Notes: generated from the letters alone by a model not told the origin. A stretch of DNA of 64,000 nt from Flavobacterium sp. 102 (GCF_003634615.1 NZ_RBKX01000001.1:3410001-3474000), one strand, 5' to 3'. Shown: positions 8,859-16,566, counted from the stretch's first letter. Numbers and translations are program-made.

Positions 8859-8911
8859 ATAGTAGCTATTTAAATCTTCTATCTAGTTAATCATATAATA
8901 CACTTTAAACT

Positions 8912-9082
8912 CTACTCTAAACTCCGAGAACAACGTTCTTCCAAAAACCTTTCAACTTCACGCAGTATATGTTCATTGTCAGATTGCTGTTTCTTGGCAA
9001 ACCTTTTTCGGTCTAACCGTACTTCACGGCAAAACAGTACAATAAAAATAATAAGTAAAATAACAATCCAGATAAAGGCCAT
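8912..9082 (-). CDS. Small single-span membrane protein, 56 aa
   Basis: A 57-codon frame on the minus strand (start ATG 9082-9080, stop TAG 8914-8912). It encodes MAFIWIVILLIIFIVLFCRE followed by a strongly charged tail with Lys/Arg and Glu (VRLDRKRFAKKQQ, REVERFLEERCSR). One N-terminal membrane span and a cytoplasmic amphipathic helix are predicted. Family unknown. It converges with the HEPN gene and is divergent from rteC, with a cluster of palindromic sites upstream of its start. Confidence 0.55.
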   Translation of the reverse strand: MAFIWIVILLIIFIVLFCREVRLDRKRFAKKQQSDNEHILREVERFLEERCSRSLE

Positions 9083-9149
9083 AGTGTGTCAAGTCAGAGA
9101 TTTCAAAAATAAGAAGTAAAAATTGGCTACGCGATTTTTATAGTATGCC

Positions 9150-9457
9150 ATTCCGGAATTACACACTGCATTTATAAAAAATAAGTTTTGGGAAAAATAA
9201 TATTTTGTCAAAGTTTAATGAATGAAATTATCCTACGCAATTCGGGAATTACGCACTATGCAATTCGGATTTGACCCGAGCGCAGCGAACTGGCGCAGCA
9301 TATTAAGAGGAGGACTGCCGGTGGCAGTCAGGTACACGAACTTTAGTTCGTATTTCTCTTTTATACTTTCACCATCCCATTTACTAATTACAATAATACC
9401 AAACTGTATTAAATTATTGTATGCGATTCGGGAATAAAGAGTATTCAATTCGGGAAT
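9150..9457 (+). promoter_or_regulatory. Cluster of palindromic ATTC(G/C)GGAAT sites upstream of rteC
   Basis: Full decamers occur at 9150-9159 (ATTCCGGAAT), 9240-9249, 9426-9435 and 9448-9457 (ATTCGGGAAT), with a half copy at 9263-9270. They are often preceded by TATGCn or TACGCn. Within pairs the spacing is 22-23 bp, two helical turns. Matching sites occur at 11280-11289 and 11303-11312 before the AraC-type regulator. This looks like an operator array shared by rteC and that regulator; the binding protein is unknown. Confidence 0.6.
9275..9351 (+). repeat. Composite short repeat: GC-rich module, hairpin module and palindrome
   Basis: Three modules lie end to end. 9275-9300 begins CCCGAGCGCAGCGAACTGG and recurs at 12784-12810 inside the AraC-type gene. 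9303-9334 contains the inverted repeat GACTGCC-GGT-GGCAGTC and recurs with one mismatch in 32 bases at 14219-14250 inside another gene. 9336-9351 is the palindrome ACGAACTTTAGTTCGT. The block is more GC-rich than its surroundings. It looks like a dispersed, probably mobile, short element. Confidence 0.7.
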
Positions 9458-9528
9458 CACATACTCAACCACTTGCAACCAATCCCCCACTCCAATAGAT
9501 TTGCTTTTGTCAAACCAACCAGCGCAAT

Positions 9529-10371
9529 ATGAAATTGCTTTCCCAAAAACTACTATCCGAGCTGCAGTTACGTTTGGATATAATCCATTCCGAAACTACC
9601 GAACCGCTTGACTATGCAGAAAAAGGAATAAAGGCATCCATAGCAGTTCTTGAAAAATTGAAAACCAAATTCATATCCCATGTTTTTCAGGATAAAGGGG
9701 AAGAAATCGACTTTTTTCGCAACTATAAGCCTCAGCTGGCATCCAAGCTCATTTACTACAATGAGGTATATACCATCACATCCAATAAACCGATTGGTTC
9801 CAAAAAAGCAATACGGAATTACTATAAAACCGAATTGGACAAGCTTGAAATCTTCTTTAATGAAAACCTCGAATTTTATCGCTACTACCGCACCGGCAAT
9901 CAGGCATTGGATAACAAGTACTTTTTACGGGGAAAATACGACGTACGACTAACCTTGGATAGCTTTTACTTTCAGGCCGATCAGCGATTTTCTACTTCTC
10001 ATGATTATAAAGTGGCACAAATTTTAGCGAACGATGCGATTAAGGTCTTTCTCGAATCGGAAATACTAAAGCTTGTCAGTAACTCCGAAAATCCTTCTTC
10101 TCTATATAGACATAATGGTCAATCCTGGACAGGCTCGAAAGTTGCTCTGATAGAATTAATTTACGCACTTCACGCAGAAGGAGTATTTAATAACGGCCAA
10201 TCAGAATTAAAAGAAGTCGTAAAAAGTTTTGAGTCTGCTTTTGATATTGACTTAGGACAGTTCAATAGGGTTTTCCTAGAAATACGCGCCAGAAAATCAG
10301 AAAGGACAAAGTTCCTTAACACATTAAAGGAAAAGTTAATCTTGCGGATGGACGATGCAGATGAAATATAA
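9529..10371 (+). CDS. rteC: RteC family protein
   Basis: 280 residues. The order of conserved blocks fits RteC: EEIDFFRNYKPQLASKLIYY, KPIGSKKAIRNYY, LEFYRYYRTGNQALDNKYF, LRGKYDVRLTLDSFYF and RFSTSHDYKVAQILANDAI. In the Bacteroides element CTnDOT, RteC controls excision functions downstream of RteA and RteB. In flavobacterial elements single RteC homologues are common near the regulatory end. A cluster of ATTC(G/C)GGAAT palindromes lies directly upstream and is the likely control region. A strong bidirectional terminator follows the stop. No RteA/RteB-type two-component pair is visible in this window. Confidence 0.9.
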   Translation: MKLLSQKLLSELQLRLDIIHSETTEPLDYAEKGIKASIAVLEKLKTKFISHVFQDKGEEIDFFRNYKPQLASKLIYYNEVYTITSNKPIGSKKAIRNYYKTELDKLEIFFNENLEFYRYYRTGNQALDNKYFLRGKYDVRLTLDSFYFQADQRFSTSHDYKVAQILANDAIKVFLESEILKLVSNSENPSSLYRHNGQSWTGSKVALIELIYALHAEGVFNNGQSELKEVVKSFESAFDIDLGQFNRVFLEIRARKSERTKFLNTLKEKLILRMDDADEI

Positions 10372-10400
10372 AAAAGTCCCTCTCGTCAGAGGGACTTTTT
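10371..10400. terminator. Bidirectional intrinsic terminator
   Basis: Stem GTCCCTCT (10376-10383) pairs with AGAGGGAC (10388-10395) around the loop CGTC, flanked by AAAAA on the left and a run of T on the right. It overlaps the rteC stop codon and lies three bases before the stop of the convergent lipoprotein gene, so it can end transcription on both strands. Confidence 0.9.
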
Positions 10401-10403
10401 TTT

Positions 10404-11120
10404 TTACTTATTCGAAACAATTCCTGTTACTAGGCCTTCAATAATAGCCTTAGCTTCATTTTCCTCGGCACCTTCTTCCGTTCCAAATACATGCCCTACA
10501 AATATGATCCAATATGGATCAGTATTCTTTTTGGGTTTCTTTTTTGCCCTATAGGAACTGTATCTGATTATGGATGTTGTTGTCAGGATAACCCGTCTAT
10601 CATTAGCTGTGAGTAAATTGCTATTGAGGACAGTCTCTTCATATTTTATAACTGCACTGTACATAGTCAAAGCATCCGTTTCAGAATGATAAAGAGCCAC
10701 AATAGAAATTAAAAAATTACTAAAACTTACCTTTGCAGCAGCTGATAATCCACTTGTGCCAACAATCGCTGCAATATCTCCATTGCTTCGATCCGCAAGG
10801 TACTGAACACGTTCCGTAGATAACGGTAAGTATACTGAGCCATTAATTCCAATAAAGGATGTATTTGCTTTGGCAATTGATTCAACGGCTGCAATAACCG
10901 TGTCCACTTCCTTGGTACGACTCGTCCCATCATAATAAGCATCGAAAAGTTCATCATAAATCCGTCCGGCGTTATCATGTGGATTTGCGTTATAGGCTGG
11001 TAATATATCACCACCGTCTCTGTTACTTAAAGCGGGGGTATTTTCCTGAGCTATGTTTTCATCGTCAGCACAGGAAGCAAAAAAGGTCATAATTAGTAGG
11101 CATGAATATATTTTTTTCAT
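10404..11120 (-). CDS. Hypothetical lipoprotein, 238 aa
   Basis: Begins MKKIYSCLLIMTFFASC, a lipoprotein signal peptide with the lipobox FASC (Cys about 17), so it should be anchored to the outer or inner membrane facing the periplasm. The rest is Ala/Ser/Thr-rich and predicted helical, with a basic patch (SYRAKKKPKKNTDP) near residue 200. I recognise no family. It is transcribed toward rteC and shares its terminator. Similar lipoproteins near rteC in mobile elements may act in surface exclusion, but that is inference. A possible 34-codon frame ends 40 bp upstream of its start on the same strand. Confidence 0.65.
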   Translation of the reverse strand: MKKIYSCLLIMTFFASCADDENIAQENTPALSNRDGGDILPAYNANPHDNAGRIYDELFDAYYDGTSRTKEVDTVIAAVESIAKANTSFIGINGSVYLPLSTERVQYLADRSNGDIAAIVGTSGLSAAAKVSFSNFLISIVALYHSETDALTMYSAVIKYEETVLNSNLLTANDRRVILTTTSIIRYSSYRAKKKPKKNTDPYWIIFVGHVFGTEEGAEENEAKAIIEGLVTGIVSNK

Positions 11121-11159
11121 GGTTGTTTAATGTTAAAATGTTACTGATTACTTTTTTCA

Positions 11160-11264
11160 TCAGTTCATTTCGCCCGGGGTAATCTGAACAGTGGGATTGA
11201 TTTTGCTCATAACAAAACCTTTTGAATTCGCAGCAAATCTACCAAGCCATTTGTCCCACCACAA
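11160..11264 (-). CDS. Possible small ORF or gene remnant, 34 aa
   Basis: A minus-strand frame from TTG 11264 to TGA 11160. It reads WWDKWLGRFAANSKGF and ends MSKINPTVQITPGEMN. The frame continues open upstream to about 11300 with coding-like composition but no ATG. The composition looks coding, yet there is no good start. It may be the relic of a longer gene or a short leader ahead of the lipoprotein gene. Confidence 0.3.
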   Translation of the reverse strand: MWWDKWLGRFAANSKGFVMSKINPTVQITPGEMN

Positions 11265-11279
11265 GCCAACAACTATGGC

Positions 11280-11312
11280 ATTCCGGAATCCGTATATGTG
11301 TTATTCCCGAAT
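11280..11312 (+). promoter_or_regulatory. Paired ATTCCGGAAT / ATTCCCGAAT operator-like sites
   Basis: ATTCCGGAAT at 11280-11289 and ATTCCCGAAT at 11303-11312 are 23 bp apart and match the sites upstream of rteC. They lie about 180 bp before the AraC-type gene at 11492. The rest of the 365-bp gap (11121-11485) holds no convincing gene other than the 34-codon frame noted separately. Confidence 0.5.
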
Positions 11313-11491
11313 GACCTACCTTACCTTTTTACCTAAACAACCACTTTTCAAACACTTACACATTCATCAGTATATTCCGAATATTTTTCTTTCGTCGAAT
11401 AGTACTATTCCAATTATTTTTTTACATTTATTCGCAAATTGTACCACTTTTAATAAGTGATGCGATTGTATATTAATGTCAATATTTGATA

Positions 11492-13243
11492 ATGTTTCAG
11501 AAGAAATACGCAATTATTTTTTTCTTAATAGTGAATTGTACTTTGGCGCAGTTGCCTAATAATTCGGCTTTTGACAGTCTTTCTAATAAAAGCTATGAGT
11601 ATTTGCGTAATGGGTTTGAAACTACCATATACAATAAGGATAAATCAAAAATCTACGTGCAGGTGTGGCTGCAAAAAGCGAAGGCAGAAAAAGATAACTA
11701 CCATCAATTAGCATTGGCTTACAAAGCATACGTAATCAATGCCGACAAATCCATAAGGCTTTTTTATGCCGACAGCATGATTAGCAATGCCAAAAAAACA
11801 AACGATGATGAACTCATTGGCTCATCATATATGGCAAAGGGTATAATCCATTACAATCGTAATGAACATAGTAAGGCGCTCGATAACTATTTAATTGCGG
11901 ACAGGTATATTGCTCAAACCAATATGACACCACTGAATTACCAGATAAAATACGGAATTGCACAAATTAAGTATTACCTCGGATTTTATGACGAGGCAAT
12001 TTCTCTCTTCAGGGAATGTGTAGGTTATTTTAAGAACGAAAATGACCGCGCTTATCTTAACTCAATACACTGTCTTGGGTTGTGCTACAATCAAACGGGT
12101 AATTACAATTTGGCTACAATCACTAACCAGATAGGAATTAGTGAGGGCAGGTTATTTGAAGATACAGGCATGGAATTCTATTTTAATCACTCAGAGGGCA
12201 TAAATCAATGTTCAATCGGTAATTATACTGCTGCCATTACAAAACTGAAGTCAGCATTGCCGGAGATTATTGCACTAAACGATGACACAAATGAAACAGT
12301 AGCCTATTTTTATATTGGAAAATCGTACTGGTCATTAAAGCGGTATAATGACGCAGTGACATATTTTAAAAAAGTTGACCATATATTTCAGAAGAAAGGA
12401 TATATACTGCCCAATCTCCGTCGGGGCTATGAATATTTAATAGATTATTATAAACAACACAACGATACTGAATCGCAGCTTTTCTATATCAACCAATTAT
12501 TAAAAGTGGATAAGGTATTGGCGCAGGATTATAAATACCTTTTAAAGAAAATCGTAAAGGAATATGATACCAAGGAACTTATAAAGGCCAAAAACGCAAT
12601 CGAGAATACAGTGGTGCTTACCCGAATTTTGGCTTGCATAATCGTTTTGCTTATGGCAGTAATCATTATGTATTTAATTCAAAAAAATAGACGAAACAAA
12701 AAGCTATTTGAAGAATTAATGAATCGGGACACTGGAAATCATATGCATCCATCTGATACTATTTTTGAAGGGCTTGAAAGTTACCCGAGCGCAAGCGAAC
12801 TGGCGAAGCAAATTCCGGAGATTCCGGAAACGGAAAGCAATGACAAACAGCCTACTCGTGATATCACCCCCGCTATTGAAGCCGCTATTGTCAAAAATTT
12901 AGAGAAGTTTGAGCTCAACAAGAAGTATCTGGAAAAAGATATGACAGTCACAAAAATGGCAACAATTCTACACACCAACTCAAAATATGTAACAAAGGTG
13001 ATCGCAAAGCATCGCGGCAAAGGAACTATAGAATACATCACCGAATTAAAATTAGATTACATCATCGAAATGCTCAAAACCGACAGTCGCTACAGGAATT
13101 ACACCAACAAAGCACTTGGCGATGAAGCCGGGTTTCGTACCACTCAAAATTTCACCCGCGCTTTCAAATCCCACACCGGAATTACGCCAACCTACTTCAG
13201 TTACAAATTAAAGAAGTCAATAAATACGGGAGATTCACAATAA
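11492..13243 (+). CDS. TPR / transmembrane / AraC-type regulator
   Basis: 583 residues from ATG 11492; a TTG two codons earlier is less likely. An N-terminal signal peptide (MFQKKYAIIFFLIVNCTLAQ) is followed by about 340 residues of TPR-like repeats, a membrane span at about 374-396 (VLTRILACIIVLLMAVIIMY), a linker and a C-terminal AraC-type HTH (about 478-577, with MTVTKMATILHTN, ALGDEAGFRTTQNFTRAF and HTGITPTYF). This architecture is a one-component sensor common in Flavobacteriia, with the TPR part in the periplasm and the HTH in the cytoplasm. Upstream palindromes shared with rteC suggest that both are controlled by one protein. A repeat module at 12784-12810 is read in frame in the linker as PSASELAKQ. 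Confidence 0.85.
   Translation: MFQKKYAIIFFLIVNCTLAQLPNNSAFDSLSNKSYEYLRNGFETTIYNKDKSKIYVQVWLQKAKAEKDNYHQLALAYKAYVINADKSIRLFYADSMISNAKKTNDDELIGSSYMAKGIIHYNRNEHSKALDNYLIADRYIAQTNMTPLNYQIKYGIAQIKYYLGFYDEAISLFRECVGYFKNENDRAYLNSIHCLGLCYNQTGNYNLATITNQIGISEGRLFEDTGMEFYFNHSEGINQCSIGNYTAAITKLKSALPEIIALNDDTNETVAYFYIGKSYWSLKRYNDAVTYFKKVDHIFQKKGYILPNLRRGYEYLIDYYKQHNDTESQLFYINQLLKVDKVLAQDYKYLLKKIVKEYDTKELIKAKNAIENTVVLTRILACIIVLLMAVIIMYLIQKNRRNKKLFEELMNRDTGNHMHPSDTIFEGLESYPSASELAKQIPEIPETESNDKQPTRDITPAIEAAIVKNLEKFELNKKYLEKDMTVTKMATILHTNSKYVTKVIAKHRGKGTIEYITELKLDYIIEMLKTDSRYRNYTNKALGDEAGFRTTQNFTRAFKSHTGITPTYFSYKLKKSINTGDSQ
12784..12810 (+). repeat. Second copy of the CCCGAGCGCA repeat, inside a gene
   Basis: Begins CCCGAGCGCAAGCGAACTGG and matches 9275-9300 with one extra base and one substitution. 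It falls in the low-conservation linker between the membrane span and the HTH of the AraC-type regulator and keeps the frame open. Confidence 0.7.
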
Positions 13244-13258
13244 TTTATAGTTTTTTCT

Positions 13259-13287
13259 TTCACAACTTGTGAACGACTTGTGAAATA
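13259..13287 (+). promoter_or_regulatory. Palindromic operator-like site TTCACAACTTGTGAA with repeated half
   Basis: TTCACAA-C-TTGTGAA is a perfect 7-bp inverted repeat at 13259-13273. The half site ACTTGTGAA is repeated two bases later. It lies 66 bp before the excisionase-like HTH gene at 13339 and is a plausible autoregulatory site for that protein. The AraC-type gene ends at 13243. Confidence 0.5.
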
Positions 13288-13338
13288 AAAATTTCCAAAT
13301 CACACAATTTTGTGCCATAACAATGTAAAACATAAATT

Positions 13339-13632
13339 ATGGCAGTTGAAATTCTTACCAAGGAAGACCTAAACGATTTCCGCACATTACTTTTAAATGA
13401 CATTAGAGAAATTCTCCAAGGCAAAACCGAACAGACCAAACAATGGTTAAAATCAAAAGAGGTACGCAAACTACTCAATATCTCTCCGGGAACATTACAA
13501 ACTTTGCGCATTAACAAAACCTTGTCATACACTAAAATTGGAGGCATTATCTACTATGCACAAAAGGATATCGAAAAATTACTCGATGAGAATAAAGTAA
13601 GCTCCGAAAGAACCTTGTTCAACTCAAAGTAA
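13339..13632 (+). CDS. Excisionase-like HTH protein
   Basis: 97 residues. Residues 35-82 (WLKSKEVRKLLNISPGTLQT, then LRINKTLSYTKIGG, then IYYAQKDIEKLL) form a MerR/excisionase-type helix-turn-helix followed by a wing, as in the HTH_17 proteins of Bacteroidota conjugative elements. The N-terminal 30 residues are a charged helix. Such proteins act as recombination directionality factors or local repressors. The next gene starts nine bases downstream, so they form an operon. The palindrome at 13259-13273 is a candidate site for it. Confidence 0.85.
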   Translation: MAVEILTKEDLNDFRTLLLNDIREILQGKTEQTKQWLKSKEVRKLLNISPGTLQTLRINKTLSYTKIGGIIYYAQKDIEKLLDENKVSSERTLFNSK

Positions 13633-13641
13633 TTCTAAATC

Positions 13642-14508
13642 ATGAATTACATTAAACACCTTACCGGTTTTTTTGATAAAGTAGCCAATGATAGAATGTT
13701 GAATCCAACACATGTAAGTCTATACATGTCATTGTTTCAATTCTGGAATTACAACCGGTTTAGAAACCCGATTAGCATTTCCCGTGATGAAGTAATGAGA
13801 ATTAGCAAGATTAGTTCAAAAGCAACTTATCACAAATGCCTTAAAGCATTGCATTCACAAGGTTATATCAAATACGAGCCCTCATACAATCCCTTCAAGG
13901 GCAGCCATGTTTTTTTATTCAATTTTTCCGATGATTTAAAGCCATTACCAAAAAGTGCCAGTTCAAATTTTAAACCTGTCGATGAACAAGTTCTAAACAA
14001 GTTACAGACAAGCAATGCAACAAGTACTGAACAAGTTGATGAACAAGTCGTAGTACCTTATATAAACAATACAAACAAAATAAACGATTTAAACAATTCA
14101 AACAGTGTAAACTTGGGCGAGCAAGCAAAAAAAATTGAAGAAGAACAATTTGTTTTTAAAAATGAGACGAACAATCCAAAAGAAAAAAGTTCCGCAAAAA
14201 AAGAAAAGACATTTGAGATTAAGAGGAGGACTGCCAGTGGCAGTCAGGTAGATTTAGAACCGCCGAATCTTGAAGAAGTACTCGAATATTTTGGTCATCA
14301 ACATTTTCCCGAAACCGAAGCCAATAAGTTTTTTAATTATTTCAAAAGCATTGGTTGGCTTGTTGGCGGCAAAACACCAATGGCCGACTGGCAGGCCGCT
14401 GCCAATAACTGGATGTTAAACGCTCCAAAATTCATCACCAATGAACGAACAGACAGGACAAAACAACTCGACACCTCAGCAGGAAAAGACTATTCCGAGC
14501 CTTTGTAA
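13642..14508 (+). CDS. Conserved ICE protein with replication-initiator-like N-terminus
   Basis: 288 residues. The first 100 residues (VSLYMSLFQFWNYNRFRNPI, VMRISKISSKATYHKCLKAL, GYIKYEPSYNPFKGS) form a winged-helix domain found in many Bacteroidota conjugative elements and annotated as a transcriptional regulator or replication-initiation-like protein. The middle is an Asn/Lys/Glu-rich linker, followed by a conserved C-terminal block (LEEVLEYFGHQHFPETEANK, WQAAANNWM) usual in these proteins. It is preceded by an HTH gene and followed by a DnaC-like ATPase, a plausible initiator and helicase-loader pair for element replication. A dispersed repeat at 14219-14250 is embedded in frame in the linker as RRTASGSQV. 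Confidence 0.75.
   Translation: MNYIKHLTGFFDKVANDRMLNPTHVSLYMSLFQFWNYNRFRNPISISRDEVMRISKISSKATYHKCLKALHSQGYIKYEPSYNPFKGSHVFLFNFSDDLKPLPKSASSNFKPVDEQVLNKLQTSNATSTEQVDEQVVVPYINNTNKINDLNNSNSVNLGEQAKKIEEEQFVFKNETNNPKEKSSAKKEKTFEIKRRTASGSQVDLEPPNLEEVLEYFGHQHFPETEANKFFNYFKSIGWLVGGKTPMADWQAAANNWMLNAPKFITNERTDRTKQLDTSAGKDYSEPL
14219..14250 (+). repeat. Second copy of the GACTGCC-n3-GGCAGTC repeat, inside a gene
   Basis: Matches 9303-9334 at 31 of 32 positions; the single difference is in the hairpin loop (CAGTGG versus CGGTGG). It is read in frame by the ICE protein gene in its variable linker. Confidence 0.8.
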
Positions 14509-14585
14509 AACATCAGTTGTCAGAAGGGTTTTGCAGAGCAAAGCGGAGCAAAAAGAAAATAAACACTTCCTTTTAGTAAGGGCCT

Positions 14586-14753
14586 ATTTTCTTTTCCGTA
14601 CGATTTTCCAATCACGGCTGCGTTGGCGGATGGAAGGCGACCCACGAGTTGAGCCTTTATGGCGAACGGCTTGGGTCGCTGCGGGAGTAGCTGGGATTGT
14701 GGAAATCAAGGAAAAGAAAATCGAGCCTTGACCTTTTGTTTCTTTTGGGTCAA
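14586..14753 (+). repeat. Long nested inverted repeat / possible structured RNA
   Basis: Between 14508 and 14799 no credible gene lies. The stretch contains stacked stems: ATTTTCTTTTCC (14586-14597) with GGAAAAGAAAAT (14710-14721); GATTTTCCAATC (14602-14613) with GATTGTGGAAATC (14695-14707, imperfect); GCGACCCA (14637-14644) with TGGGTCGC (14672-14679). A shorter hairpin, TTGACC (14728-14733) with GGTCAA (14748-14753), follows. The inner part is clearly more GC-rich than its surroundings. It may be a structured RNA in the leader of the ATPase gene or a palindromic mobile element. Confidence 0.6.
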
Positions 14754-14798
14754 GCCAAAAGAAAAGAGATTAAAAAATGTTTTACCAAGATTAACCAT

Positions 14799-15419
14799 AT
14801 GGACGAAATAAAAAACCATTACAACTATCAAGAAGTGATAACTTGGATTGAGAAGAAAGGCGTTGAACTTTATGGCAGCCATTTCTATATCCCAGAAAGC
14901 GACCATTCCGTTATTTACCGTCTAATTGCCTATTTCCTGAAGGACGAACAAACATGCTTCCGCTACAATTTAGATTTGAATAAAGGAATCATACTTTCCG
15001 GTCCGGTCGGTTGTGGTAAAACTTCATTGATCAGCATCATGAAATACTTAACTTTGGTGCCTCATAAATTTTCGGTTAAGGCTTGCCGGGATGTAAGCTT
15101 TGAATTCATTAAGGATGGTTACGAAGTAATTCACCGTTATGCTAATGGTAAGCTTTATATATCTGAACCAAAAATTTACTGCTTCGATGACCTAGGGGTA
15201 GAAAATAATCTAAAATATTACGGGAATGAATGCAATGTAATGGCTGAAGTCTTTTTAAGCCGTTACGACATATTTATCGCAAAAAGAATTCCAACACACA
15301 TTACGACAAATCTTTCGGCCTCCGAAATCGAACAGCATTACGGTATTAGGGTTAGAAGTCGTCTTCGCGAGATGATGAACCTGATTGCCTACGACAAAAA
15401 CACAAAAGACAAACGCTAA
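14799..15419 (+). CDS. DnaC/IstB-like AAA ATPase
   Basis: 206 residues from ATG 14799; an open extension back to 14697 runs through the hairpin region and is not credible. Walker A GPVGCGKTS lies at about residues 66-74 and Walker B KIYCFDDLGV at about 124-133, followed by sensor-like ITTNLSASEIEQHYG and a terminal RVRSRLREM arginine-finger region. This is the compact helicase-loader type seen in conjugative elements of Bacteroidota. It follows an initiator-like gene, so a role in element replication is the simplest reading. It acts in the cytoplasm. Confidence 0.8.
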   Translation: MDEIKNHYNYQEVITWIEKKGVELYGSHFYIPESDHSVIYRLIAYFLKDEQTCFRYNLDLNKGIILSGPVGCGKTSLISIMKYLTLVPHKFSVKACRDVSFEFIKDGYEVIHRYANGKLYISEPKIYCFDDLGVENNLKYYGNECNVMAEVFLSRYDIFIAKRIPTHITTNLSASEIEQHYGIRVRSRLREMMNLIAYDKNTKDKR

Positions 15420-15434
15420 TTAAATATTAAAGCA

Positions 15435-16082
15435 ATGAAAAACAAGACAACCCACTTTTGGACATGGTTCCTCAAACACAAGAACAAATTAAAGAACCTT
15501 ATGAATTTAAGCAATAAAGAACAAAAGCACTATTTATTTTGGCTGGATTGGCACTTACAATTCTATTTCCCTGGACTCGAATATATAATTGTATTTCCTA
15601 AAGTGAAGAAAAAAAAGACGCAGCTGATAATATCCGCAAGTGGACAACAGGAACTTTTCAATATGGTTATTGAATTAGAAAAAACCGCTCCCAGATTATG
15701 GGATTGGAAATTTACCGCACTAATTCAGCCGCGACAGGATATTGATGATATGGAAGCCGGAATAGATGAACCATACATTTTTAATGACATAACTCTAAAA
15801 ACAAGTGAGCTCAAATTCATCCCGTTTGAATATGACGGGGAGAAAAAAATAGATATGATCGTTTACCTAAAGAATTTTACCATCTATTCACACAATAAAA
15901 ATTTGCCCGTTCTTATAAATATTATGTTGCAGGATTTACTCGGCGAAAAATTAATGGCTGAAAATATCAATTTTGTCCAGTTAGCACAAATGCCGGAACA
16001 GGAAAATGACGAATTAATTTACCTATACGATTTGCAATATTATCTTGACGAAATAAATGCTAAAAGAATAAGTAAACAATAG
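15435..16082 (+). CDS. Hypothetical ICE protein, 215 aa
   Basis: 215 residues, soluble, beginning with a basic helix (MKNKTTHFWTWFLKHKNKLK) and continuing with beta-strand-like segments (GLEYIIVFPKVKKKKTQLII) and an acidic end. It starts 15 bp after the ATPase gene and is probably in the same operon. I recognise no named domain. It ends 95 bp before the first metal-resistance gene and marks the edge between element backbone and cargo. Confidence 0.65.
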   Translation: MKNKTTHFWTWFLKHKNKLKNLMNLSNKEQKHYLFWLDWHLQFYFPGLEYIIVFPKVKKKKTQLIISASGQQELFNMVIELEKTAPRLWDWKFTALIQPRQDIDDMEAGIDEPYIFNDITLKTSELKFIPFEYDGEKKIDMIVYLKNFTIYSHNKNLPVLINIMLQDLLGEKLMAENINFVQLAQMPEQENDELIYLYDLQYYLDEINAKRISKQ

Positions 16083-16152
16083 GTTTTTGAATAATTGTTA
16101 AAAGACTATATCGCTTTAACAAATTTTTAATTTAATTTTGATTACATTTGGT

Positions 16153-16160
16153 TATATTTG
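16153..16160 (+). promoter_or_regulatory. Candidate -7 box TATATTTG before the metal operon
   Basis: TATATTTG is a full TAnnTTTG match 17 bp upstream of the ATG at 16178. A TTTG at 16137-16140 is too close to be an ideal -33 element. It would start the first metal-resistance transcript near 16166. Confidence 0.5.
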
Positions 16161-16177
16161 TGCTGATAATTTTTCAA

Positions 16178-16558
16178 ATGAGAAGATACCACTTTATATT
16201 TTTAGTTTTATTAGGCATATTCCTTATGCCTAATGATGCTATTGCTTGTGGTAGTGGTAGCGAAAAGCACTCTTGTAAAAAAGAAGCATCATCAAACAAA
16301 ACAGAAAAAAAGAGTTGTTGTAGCAAAGACGATAATTCTAAAAAAAATGATAATAAAGGTTGTGGAGGAAAATGTGGACATTCAGAATGTGGTTGTTCTT
16401 CAACTTGTCCTACAGCGCCTCTAAATCTATTCTCTGAGATTATTTTTCAAAACAGCACATTTAACTTTTTTTCAAACGAGAAAGTTAAATTTTCATATTC
16501 CTCTCCATCAATTTCTGATGGCTTTTATTCCATTTGGCTAATACCTAAAATAAGCTAG
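16178..16558 (+). CDS. Secreted Cys-rich small protein, possible metal-sensing leader
   Basis: 126 residues from ATG 16178, which gives a proper signal peptide (MRRYHFIFLVLLGIFLM, then IACGSGS). A Lys/Ser/Cys-rich middle contains SCCSKDD and GCGGKCGHSECGC, likely metal ligands, and the protein ends FYSIWLIPKIS. A paralogue at 41856 shares the signal region, the GCGGKCGHSxC motif and the WLIPKIS end. Both stand first ahead of metal-resistance operons and both are followed within about ten bases by the same hairpin (TTTGACA-GCCATA-TGTCAAA). The protein may bind metal in the periplasm, or the gene may work as a leader that couples export or translation to downstream expression. Family name unknown. 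Confidence 0.7.
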   Translation: MRRYHFIFLVLLGIFLMPNDAIACGSGSEKHSCKKEASSNKTEKKSCCSKDDNSKKNDNKGCGGKCGHSECGCSSTCPTAPLNLFSEIIFQNSTFNFFSNEKVKFSYSSPSISDGFYSIWLIPKIS

Positions 16559-16566
16559 ATTCCTTT

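Noticed and set aside
9222..9490. Open frames on both strands in the repeat cluster upstream of rteC
   Set aside because: They run through operator palindromes and dispersed repeats, and neither has protein-like features.
11191..11460. Plus-strand open frame between the lipoprotein and AraC-type genes
   Set aside because: Low-complexity His/Phe/Thr-rich translation crossing the operator pair; no start context and no family.
14441..14731. Open frame across the GC-rich hairpin
   Set aside because: It overlaps the end of the real ICE gene in another frame and crosses both arms of the nested inverted repeat.
14697..14798. Upstream extension of the DnaC-like ATPase
   Set aside because: It is made of the right arm of the hairpin; the ATG at 14799 gives a normal family N-terminus.
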